64,000 nt of DNA, from NCBI GenBank assembly GCA_017311185.1, contig JAESUZ010002594.1, positions 186,001-250,000 on the forward strand. The letters run 5' to 3'. The stretch is from Proteles cristata cristata. Taxonomy: Eukaryota > Chordata > Mammalia > Carnivora > Hyaenidae. The notes beneath the pieces are model-generated. The model saw only the letters and a program-made list of their open reading frames with translations, was not told where the DNA came from and ran no database searches. Shown here piece after piece: positions 43,045 to 53,100 of this stretch (the first letter of the stretch is position 1; every line of letters starts with the position of its first letter). The position numbers were made by a program, and so were the translations under genes.

Positions 43045-44062
43045 ACTCTCTCTCCCTCCTAGAAATAAATAAAACATTGGAAAAAAAAATAAAAATAAAT
43101 AAATAAATAACAGCCCACCCCAGATGGAAAGTCATTATGAGAAGGTTCTGAAGAAAGCGTCCAAATACGAGAATGAGAAGATATATGCTCCCCAAGGCCT
43201 CCTCCTGACAGATCCCATTGAGGGAGGACCCTAGGTTATTGACATCACCATTTATGAAGACAGAGGCATGAGCAGTGGGAGACAAACCTAGAACTAAAGA
43301 CCCCTCCTCCAGCTGGGACCCTCATCAGTCCGCTGGCCGATCGCAGAGTGGCCCCTCCCTCCCTTCCAGAGCCCTCAACCCTATGTGCCTGCTGTCAGGG
43401 CTACAGTGCCATTTACTCCAAGGACTGACTACCTCTCTAAAACCCCACACCCGGAGTGACCTCTGGTCACTCTGCATCTACTTTGTGTCTCCGAATTGTG
43501 TAGAACTCTGTACTCTTTTGATTAGTTTCTGACAAAACACAATGAAGCATTTCACTTTTCTTTGTTACTCAAAGCCATTAAAAACAGCTGACGGCTGTTG
43601 GTCAGCCCAACACAAAGTTGATTTCTCATCTGATTTCTCTCGGACCCAGGCCAGCTTCCCAGGCGGCTCGAGACTTCACCGAGTCCCATCTTCACCAGCG
43701 TTCAGTCTTATTTCTCCCAAAGTCAGAAAATGCTTTTCTCCGGGATTTGCTAACACATATGTGTCTGTGGTTTTGCTAACACATCGCCCAGATCTCAAAG
43801 AACTACCACGTTTGCCATGACCGACATCTCAGAGATCGATTTCTGCTGTTCAGTTACTCCAACTGAAGCTCATTGGAAAAATAATGCATAATGTTGTTTT
43901 ATTATAGCCATTGTTCCTAATTAAAATAGTATTTCGTGCAATTTCCAGTTCTTCTTTGGAGAATTTTGTTACCCCGTTACCTTGAATGTTGGGAAGATAC
44001 AGTACGTGTTGCGTGTTGCTTACAAAAATAAGTAAGCACAATAAAGTGGATGCTAAAACCAT
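42560..44062 (+). pseudogene. GOLGA7: Processed GOLGA7 (GCP16) pseudogene split by a felid SINE
   Basis: Intronless match to golgin A7: [32 protein letters not shown], then after the [33 protein letters not shown] and ITIYEDRGMSSGR. The CDS-like part runs from 42629 to about 43282. Lesions seen: the start codon reads GCA; about 5 codons are missing after QFQT; a frameshift after AEKL puts a stop before the SINE; codons are missing between SKY and NEK; TAG replaces an Arg codon after GGP. The 3'UTR-like part probably continues to an AATAAA at 44040-44045, but that end is inferred. GOLGA7 is known as a Golgi partner of DHHC palmitoyltransferases; this copy cannot encode it. Confidence 0.88.
42846..43108 (+). 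mobile_element. CAN-SINE splitting the GOLGA7 pseudogene
   Basis: Perfect 15-bp duplication aacagcccaccccag at 42831-42845 and 43109-43123. Confidence 0.98.
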
Positions 44063-44234
44063 CAGACGTATCAATGTCCCTGCCATGTCCCTGAATGTGT
44101 AATAAGCAAGTATAATAAATATTTTAATTATACTTTTGTTATAAATATAACTTATGAGAAAATATCTTATAGGAACAATACCATATATTGCTAATTTTTA
44201 ACTTGTTCCTACTGGCAAACCTTATGATTCAGAG

Positions 44235-44691
44235 GGGCAACTGGGTGGCTCAGTCAGTTAAGCGTTCAACTTTGGCTCAGGTCAAGATCTCATGGTTTGT
44301 GGGTTCAAGCCTCGCGTCGGGCTCTGTGCTGACAGCTCAGAGACTGGAGCCTGCTTCAGATTCTGTGTCTCCCTCTCTCTCTGTCCCTCCCCCACTCATG
44401 CTCTGTCCCTCTCTCTTTCTCTCTCTCTCTCTTTAATTTTTTTAATGTTTTTATTTATTTCTGAGAAAGAGACAGTGTGAGCAGGAAAGGATCAGAGAGA
44501 GAAGGAGATACAGAATCTGAAACAGGCTCCAGACTCTGAGCTGGCAGTCAGCACAAAGCCTGACGCGGAGCTCGAACCCATGAACTGTGAGATCATGACC
44601 TGAGCCGAAGTCAGACGCTTAACCGACTGAGCCACCCTGGTGCCCCTCTCTCTCTCAAAAATAAATAAACATTAAAAAAAAATTTTTTTTT
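44235..44691 (+). mobile_element. CAN-SINE interrupted by another CAN-SINE
   Basis: Outer duplication aaccttatgattcagag at 44218-44234 and 44692-44708. The CT tract is broken near 44432 and resumes at about 44648 with ctctctctcaaaaataaat. Confidence 0.95.
44433..44647 (-). mobile_element. Inner CAN-SINE, inserted into a SINE CT tract
   Basis: Complete minus copy; the flanking ctctctctct of the host element hides the exact duplication. Confidence 0.94.
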
Positions 44692-44708
44692 AACCTTATG
44701 ATTCAGAG

Positions 44709-45054
44709 ACTTTCCTCATAGACAATATTCAGTGCACAGAGATCTTATGATTGGTTCAAGTACAACAAGTTCAGTGAATTCCAAACTCTCAAGTTTGGAA
44801 TAATATTTTATAATATAAAACTCTCAAGTCCGAGTCTGTTTATAGTCCTTCTGGCTATATGTTCTCAATGTCAGGATTTCTTACGCCCTTCATTCATCTT
44901 CGGGGTTTGAGAGGACTGTATTTGGGAGAAAGTTATATTAGGAAACAATGAAACAGTTAAAAGTTTTACTTTCAGAGATACAGTAGATGCTACTGGATTT
45001 ATCTTTCAGTTTTAGTTTCCTTTATGGATCTGTTTGTTATTCAGTAAATCCCAT
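44709..45054. other. Intergenic AT-rich DNA
   Basis: Nothing recognised. Confidence 0.4.
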
Positions 45055-45067
45055 CAGTCTGTGTAAT

Positions 45068-45289
45068 GTTTTTTTTAAATGTTGTTAATGTTTACTCATT
45101 TTTGAGAGACAGAGAAAGCAAAGTATGAGCAGAGGAGGGGCAGAGAGAGAGGGAGACACAACATCTGAAGCAGGCCCCAGGCTCTGAGCTGTCAGTACAG
45201 AGCCCGACGCGGGACTTGAACTCACGAACCTTGAGATCGTGGCCTGAGCTGAAGGTCGGATGCATAACTGACTGAACCCCGCATGTGCC
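45068..45289 (-). mobile_element. CAN-SINE
   Basis: Perfect duplication cagtctgtgtaat on both sides; head end decayed to cccgcatgtgc. Confidence 0.95.
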
Positions 45290-45548
45290 CAGTCTGTGTA
45301 ATATTTTAACTGTGTGAAATCCCTTTGTTACTTTATAGCCTGTAGTAGTGTGTCTGCCTTTTAAACCCGTTGCAATAACTTTGCTGAAGTAATAAGTTAG
45401 TCAAACTTTTCTTAAACAAACAAAAACCTTCACAGGTCGTGACAAAAATATATTCTACTTTTCTGGGGTAGCCAACTACAGAAATTGTGTGGGACAAAAC
45501 CTATTAAATAAACCTTCCCTGTTAAATAAATCAGTTTGGTCTTTCAAA

Positions 45549-45763
45549 TTTTTTTTTTTTAATGTTTTATTTATTTCTAGGAGAGAGAGACAGCGTGAGC
45601 AGGAGAGGGTCAGAGAGAGAGGGAGTCACAGACTGAAACAGGCTCCAGGCTCTGAGCTGGCAGTCAGCACAGAGCCCGACGTGGGCCTCGAACCCATGAA
45701 CCGTGAGATCATGACCTAAGCGAAAGTCGGACGCTTAACAGACTAAGCCACCCAGGCGCCCCA
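45549..45763 (-). mobile_element. CAN-SINE, young-looking
   Basis: Perfect 16-bp duplication agtttggtctttcaaa. Confidence 0.96.
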
Positions 45764-45806
45764 AGTTTGGTCTTTCAAAAACGGCCAAAAATCACCACCA
45801 CCGTCA

Positions 45807-45808
45807 CT

Positions 45809-45854
<46 letters not shown>
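45807..45854. repeat. (ATC)n microsatellite
   Basis: About 15 uninterrupted atc units. Confidence 0.97.
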
Positions 45855-45938
45855 CACCTTTGCATAGTGCTGACCTTCAGAACATGCTTTTCTCCAGTGA
45901 ATTAAAACTGGGACTTATAGTTGAAAACTGGCAGTTTT

Positions 45939-46157
45939 GGGGCACCTGGGTGACTCAGTCGACTTCGGCTCAGGTCATGATCTCACAGTTTGTGGGTTCG
46001 AGCCCTGCATCGGGCTCTGTGCTGACAACTAGCTCAGAGCCTGGAGCCTGCTTCCGATTCTGTGTCTCCCTCTCTCTCTGACCCTTCTGTGCTCATGCTG
46101 TCTCTCTCTCACACACAAATAAATAAAAACATTTAAAAAAAAAAAAAAGAAAGTAAA
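45939..46157 (+). mobile_element. CAN-SINE
   Basis: Perfect 16-bp duplication gaaaactggcagtttt at 45923-45938 and 46158-46173; the head lacks the ggttaagcgtcc segment. Confidence 0.96.
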
Positions 46158-46173
46158 GAAAACTGGCAGTTTT

Positions 46174-46799
46174 AATTCAATAGAACAAACGCCTTCACCA
46201 AAAACAGACCACAGTCTTGCAGCCGCTGGCTGAACACTCGTCCCACTTCCCGCTAGAAGCTGCCTCTCTTCCCGGCTTGCAGTCACCAGGCCCGCCCCGC
46301 CCTGCTCCCCACTCACCCTCGGCACCCAGCCCCTTCCCTGGGGTTCCCAAAGCGTGAGAGCCCCTTTGCTAAGCTGCTCCCTGCCAGATGATTTTCTGTC
46401 TCTGCATAGCCCTGCGCCAAACAGCAGGTGGAGGCTTCCCCGACCAGCCCTTGTCTGGGATAGAAGAAGGGGCGACTAAGGGCTTGTGGGCTGGTTTTGT
46501 GAGGGCCGGCACCAGACCGGAGCTTTTGTGGTCTTGCGGCAGAGCCCAGGTCACAAACGCTCCAGCACCAGCACACACAACATCCTCCCATCAAGAGACG
46601 GGCCTCCTTTATCATCTGGGAATGTTCTTGCTTGTCCCCCAAACACTTCAGGGCACCCCTCCGAGGCGCCACACACCATAGGCTATTTCTTTATGTATTT
46701 TTTTCCCCTCTTTAACAATTAAATCTTTCTGGATTCAGGTCGGTCTTGTTAAGCCTTCATGCCCAAGCAGCATCTGCCCCTCCCCAAGTGCTGGGTGGG
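46174..46799. other. Unique DNA upstream of THEM5
   Basis: No repeat recognised; may contain regulatory sequence for THEM5. Confidence 0.4.
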
Positions 46800-47032
46800 G
46801 CTTGGGACCAGCGAAAGGCCCTAAACATCTGTGGGTATTGTGTCACACAAGCCCAGCCTTGCCTCATCATGCGCAGAAGCCTGCTGATGAAAGCTTGTGA
46901 CAGGACGGGGGAGACTGTGTAGAGGTGGCTGCCCCACCAGCACCAGGATACAGCTGAAGAGCGCTCCCTCACTTTGCTGCTCCCTTAAGAGTCTGCCAGG
47001 AGCCCCACCAGCCCCAGTCCTCACACTCAGCC
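46800..47032 (+). promoter_or_regulatory. Probable THEM5 5'UTR and core promoter region (boundaries not resolved)
   Basis: Unique, moderately GC-rich sequence immediately upstream of the THEM5 start codon, free of SINEs between 46158 and 47334. No TATA box or CpG island is evident. This assignment is by position only. Confidence 0.35.
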
Positions 47033-47155
47033 ATGATAAGGAGAACCTTCCAGGCGGCAATGAGCCTCGGCCGCCACAGAGTCCTCCCTGGAGCCCCCTA
47101 CATCCTGCCCAAGCTCAACCCCACCTCAGCGTTTGGATCCTCCACAGATTCCCTG
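47033..47155 (+). CDS. THEM5: THEM5 coding exon 1
   Basis: Starts at ATG in context cagccATGa and gives MIRRTFQAAMSLGRHRVLPG, then LPKLNPTSAFGSSTDSL, ending phase 0 before GTGAGTAAGG. An Arg-rich amphipathic N-terminus is expected of a matrix protein. A second in-frame ATG (residue 10) is a less likely start because the family starts at MIRR. Confidence 0.95.
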
Positions 47156-50100
47156 GTGAGTAAGGTCCCCGCTCAGCTAAGCAGGTGACCCTTCTCCTGG
47201 GAGCTTGAGGCATAAAGAGCACTTCAAATTCCCGCTTCCCAGACCATCAGTGGGGAGGTGGGCAGTGCATTGGGAGGCTATTTGACTTGGCCAAGGGAAG
47301 GTGCTCTTGGGATACCAAACAGCCCAGTTCGAGGGGCTCCTGGCTGGTTCGGTCGGTAGAGCATGTGACTCTTTTTTTTTTTTTTTTTTTATGTTTTATT
47401 TATTTCTAGGAGAGAGAGACAGCGTGAGCAGGGGAGGGTCAGAGAGAGAGGGAGTCACAGACCGAAAGAGGCTCCAGGCTCTGAGCTGGCAGTCAGCACA
47501 GAGCCCGACGCGGGGCTCGAACCCACAACCGCGAGATCATGACCTAAGCGAAAGTCGGACGCTCAACCGACTAAGCCACCCAGGCGCCCGGTAGAGCATG
47601 TGACTCTTGATGCTGGGGTTGTGAATTTGAGCCCCATGTTGGGCACAGGGATTACAGAAGGAAGGAAGGAAGGGAGGGAGGGAGGGAGGCAGGGAGGGAG
47701 GGAGGGAGGGAGGGAGGAAGGAAGGGAAGGAGGAAGGAAAACAAAGAAACTAAGGAGCCCAGATCCAAAACTAGGAAACTTTTGCCCCGGTCCAAATCTC
47801 CTGTGGCCACCGAGGAATCACTTTCCTTCTGTGGCACTCAGATCCCTGCGGCTGAGTTGGGGACTCCAGATGGAGGCCCCTGTGTACGGTTTGGCAAGCA
47901 GCTGGCGCACTGACCAGAGTTGTGACTGATCCGTGAGCATTCGATGCCCCAGAGGGCTCACCTTGTCCCGCAGACGGCGTCACACTTCTGTGGGTGCCCA
48001 AGCTGTGTTTCAAAGGAACTCCCCTGGCTGGGCAGGCCCCCGGGGGTGGCCAGAGCTGGAGAAGCCCCTGAGGCGAGGGCGTGATGACAGTGGTGCTCAG
48101 CAGCTGCAGTGGCATCCCCTCAGGTAAACAGCGTTCGGAATAGACTCTAGTCTGACCATCAGCTCTCACGCTCACAAGCTTTAGTCAATAGGAGCAGTAT
48201 TTGCTATTATAGGAGGTTTTGTTCACTGAAACTTTAGCTCTCAGTTTCCCCATCTGTACAATGGGGCTGATACTAGCATTCTCTACCTCAAAGGACAGGT
48301 CACAGGTTTTAAACAGGACAGCTGTAAGGCACCACCACAGAGCAGTATGCCGCCACTCGTCAGCCCCTGTTCCTTTTTGCTCCTTCCTTTGCACTGAAGC
48401 GTCCCCTCACCAGTCACCCACAGGTGTCCACAAACCCTCTGCAAGGAAAATGGGCTGTTTCTTGTACACCAGCACTGGCTGAAGGACTCGAGGAGCCGAG
48501 AACCCAGGAACAAATCACCTAGGGGTCTCACAGCCCAGGCAACAGCCCCTCCCCCAGGAAGCTCTTTGGTCTCCCTGATTTTGTTGCCCAGGTTTCAAGA
48601 TTATGTCAAGAGAAGACGGATAAGAAGGATTATGCCCTTCCCAATGCCAGCTGGTGTCCAGACATGCTGAACTTGTACCAGGAATTTCTGGAGAAGACCA
48701 AGACTGAGGGCTGGATCAAAGTGCCCTCTTTCAAGTCCAACAGAGACCACATCCAGGGGCTCAAGCTCCCATTCGGATTAGCAGTTGCCTCAGGTAAGGG
48801 CTGGCCTGGGAGGGCCTCTGGGCTCCCCCAGGCCCCCTGGTGGGTTCAGCCAGTCCCTTTCCCTGTGCTGACTCTCCACCCTCGGCGAGAAGTTCTGCTA
48901 GCTCCCTTCTAGTTCTCAGCTGCATGCAAGTCCTTTCTGTGTCTGCCCCACTTCTGATGCTGCAGCCCTGGGCAGGTAGAGGAAAAGAGCACCCTCTCTG
49001 GTCTCTGGCTCCCCTCCTCTCATCCCAGAGAATGCCACCTCGTGGCTGCCTTTGCTCCCAGAGTACCCCCTGCCCCCCTGCCTTCCTACTGGGCGTTCTT
49101 TCGCACCATCAAGCCTTATCCCAAGTCCTCCTCTCTGCCCAGTAAAAGCCCTTAGGCGTCCCCACCCCTCTGCACGCTTTGGCGCACTGTCTTCATTCTG
49201 CCGGGCCCATAGCAGTCTCCCAAAACACCCACCAGATGGATAGAACTTTCCACTTTCGTCTTTCTTCTTGCGTGCACATGCCTATGTGTGTGTGAGTGTG
49301 TGTCCCTATTTTCTTGTCTCATTCATGTATGTGGTTTTCCTGCCCAGTGATGAATGGGTGGTAAGGTAGACAGATGACCTTCGGGTTTATGTCACAAACA
49401 AAGCAAGGTCACCAGAATAATTGTTTTTTCAAAGAACTTGGTATTCATCAAAAGGATGTAGTTGTTGTCGTTGTCTTGGGGGAAAAAAACCCAGAACCCC
49501 AGATGGACTTTTCTGCACTTATTTTACTTTTTGGGTCTTTTAAAGATTTTATTTTTAAGTAATCTCTATACCTACGTGGGGCTTGAACTCATAGACCTGA
49601 GATCAAGAGTCACATGCTCCACCAACTGAGCCAGCCAAGCACTCCTATTTTACTATGTTTAGCATTTTACTGCTTGTTATTTTGAATTATATGTGAATTA
49701 CATGTTACCTTTTTAAAAAAAATTTTTTAATGTTGTATTTATTTCTGAGAGAGAGAGAGAGAGACAGCATGAGCAGGGGAAGGTCAGAGAGAGAGGGAGA
49801 CACAGATCAGAAGCAGGCTCCAGGCTCCGAGCTAGCTGTCAGCACAGAGCCCGACGCGAGGCTCAAACCCACGGACCATGAGATCATGACCTGAGCTGAA
49901 GTTGGACGCTTAACCAACTGAGCCACCCAGGCGCCCCTCCGTGTTACATTTTAAATCTTCAATGTTTAAGGCCTATTAAAGTCTCAATCTGGTTATGATC
50001 CTATCTCAATGCTCAGCCAGGGAACTTCCTGACTATTTCTCCTTCCAGACTGAGGGGTCCCTGAGAAGAGGCCCCCTCTCCACTCTCAGATTGAAGGCTC

Positions 50101-53100
50101 CCTGAGGGCAGAGCCCAGGCGTCCTCTGGTTCTCTCCCAGACCTTGCGCCTGAGACAGGGCTCCGGCCACGGTGCTGAATGACTGGCCCCACATCACAGC
50201 TGGACCCCAGACAGTCACGAACTCCCTTCCTCAGCCGCAACACCGCCCATCTCTCTCCAGACAAAAGCGACTCGCGCATCTTCACCAGGTGCATCCAGGA
50301 GGAAGGACAAGGCTACGAGTATGTCATTTTTTTTCACCCGTCTGAGAAGAAGTCCGTCTGTCTTTTCCAACCTGGCCCCTACTTGGAGGGGCCCCCAGGG
50401 TAAGGCCACAGGCAGGGACTGGGTGGGTGTCCTCAGCTGGCTTGCTCAGCTGATGCATTAGCCACACGCCAGACCCTGGAGTCTGCGCCTCTCCCTAAGG
50501 AGCAGGGTGGGGGTGGGGGGCACTGGGCTTCTGTCTCCACAACAGGCCTGGAAAGGCAACCTGGGTCCCCTGGCCCAACCCATTGTTAAGATAAGGAGAA
50601 CCCCCACAAAGAAAGTGGTTTTAGGGGCCGCTCTGAGAGAAGGGTGTGGTGATTTGGGACAGATGTGAGCTGGGCATCCAGTTCTGCTCTGTCTTGCTGG
50701 TCTTTGGGCCCCGAGCAAGCAGTTTGATTTCTGACCTTCAGCCTCATGACCTGAAACCCCGGGCAGTAATATCCACCTGCCGGAGTGGCTGAAAGCTATG
50801 ATGTTATATATACACTCATCATGAACCATGTGGCACAATATAGCTGTCAGACACCATCTACCCAAACTTCATACTTTGCCCACGGACTGAGGCACACAGA
50901 GGAGAGGTAGCTTGCCCACAGAGCCCGGACAATCAAGGACTCCAAGTACTAGATCCCCAGTTGGCCCGCTGATCTCTGCATTGCATTCTGCTGTCTTCAG
51001 GCTTGGAATAGGCCCAGGAAGGAATGTACACCAGACATAAATTCCACAAGAGAACTCAAGCTGGCCTTGAGCCTCTTGCCCGAGGCCACTGTGCCACTAG
51101 GTCCGTGGTTGTTTGCCTTCTGCTCCATCACTGTTCCTTTTTTTTTTTTTTAATGTTTTATTTATTTCTAGGAGAGAGAGAGAGAGACAGCGTGAGCAGG
51201 GGAGGGTCAGAGAGAGAGGGAGTCACAGACTCTGAAACAGGCTCCAGGCTCCGAGCTGGCTGTCAGCACAGAGCCCGACGCGGGGCTCGAACCCACGAAC
51301 CGCAAGATCATGACCTAAGCGAAAGTCGGACGCTTAACCGACTAAGCCACCCAGGCGCCCCTCACCGTTCCTTCTTTAGACAATCACCGAAGGTTGCTGG
51401 TGGTGCCAGAGCTCCTGAAGGAAGAGGGAGAAAGGGGGAGGCAGCCTTAGGGTCCCACGGCCTGAGAGGGACTCGGTAGCAGTTAAATTCAGAGATCTTA
51501 ATAGATGTCAGCGCCCCACAGGTCATGGCTCCAGACTGCGGCCCTTGGTCTCTTTGGAAATAGCAAAGCCGTCTTCCACGGGGACACTGGTTTTCATACT
51601 AATGCGTGCCGACATTGGGGGACTAGGCTAGAGCCCTACGCAGGTCAGGGATCCCCTTCCTTCTAAAGAGGAAAACCCCAGGAAGGGGGTGAAGTGTAGC
51701 TGACTTTTATTTAGGGCTTATGATGTGGGGCAGGAGAGACAGAGGAGGACCACCCACCACTGAAGCTAGTAGGTTGAGGGGTCCAGAGAAGGGACTAGTA
51801 CTGAGTAGAAAGAAACACCCAGTTCAGTCTATCTAGTGTGTAGGGAAAACCCATTTCTCTTCTGCTATGTCTTTCTCTCCTGTGTGTCTCCTTACCGCTC
51901 ACACGGGACCCTTCACTTCTGACACCACTTACCACCAAATGGGTGGAGGCTTTCCCCCACACCCAGCAATTCTGTGACACCAGCTGGGTGTCCTTCCATT
52001 TAACTCCATTCTGACACCATCTACCTGGACACAGCACCAGATCTCTCAGGGTAAGGGCTGGTCCTCAAGCCCGCCCCTCCCCCCCCAACTCCAGAGGCCA
52101 GTCACAAGTAGCAGGCCCCCAGGCCCCCACGACTTCTGTCTGACTTGGCTATATTGGGGAGCAAAAATTCCCTGTCGCCCTCAAGGGTCCTTCCAGCTGC
52201 ACTAGGAATCATATTGACACGAGGCAGACGAATAAGAGAAAAGCAAATTAATAGTATATATAAACAGGAACTCCACACAGACATGGAAATTCCCAAGATG
52301 GGCAAAATGAAGAAACTATGTCATCCTGAACAAAGGAGCGGGGGTAGGGATCTGGGACTCTGAGGGGAAGAATGCCCTTCATAGAGCAAGCGGAAGAACA
52401 GATGTTTGTAATCAGACCCTTGCCCTGCCCTACGGATGGGTCACGCCGAAAAAATTTATCTCTGGTAATAAACTTTATTCTGGGAAAGACCCCCAATTTC
52501 AATTCTTTTTTTTTTTTTTAATGTTTTTATTTATTTCTAGGAGAGAGAGAGACAGCGTGAGCAGGGGAGGGTCAGAGAGAGAGGGAGTCACAGACTGAAA
52601 CGGGCTCCAGGCTCTGAGCTGGCAGTCAGCACAGAGCCTGACGCGGGGCTCGAACCCACGAACCGCGAGATCATGACCTAAGCGAAAGTTGGACGCTTAA
52701 CCGACTAAGCCACCCAAGCGCCCCTCAATTCTTTATGTAGTTAAAGCAAAGTTTCTCTTGAGCCCACAGGGCCTCGATCACCTTCAGCTCATAATAATCT
52801 TCATGTCAAACTGGCCCATCTTGGGGCGGCTTGCCTTGGCCCCTGCAATTACAAATCGGAGGTGCCTACAGCCCCCTCCTTGGGTTCAATTACTTTGCTA
52901 GAGAGGCTTACAGAACTCCAGGGACCACTTACACTTACCAGTTTATTAAAGAGTATGATAAAGGATACCGAAGAATGGTCAGATGAGGCAGGTTCACGGG
53001 TAAAGTCTGGGAGGGTCCCCAGCTCATGCGAGAGCTTCTGTCCCTGAGGAGTCACCATCCTACCACTGTGACTGTGTTCGCCTCCTTAGAAACTTTCCCA

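Noticed and set aside
47652..47837. Frame rich in Pro-Ser-Leu
   Set aside because: Reverse reading of the (GGAA/GGGA)n purine repeat.
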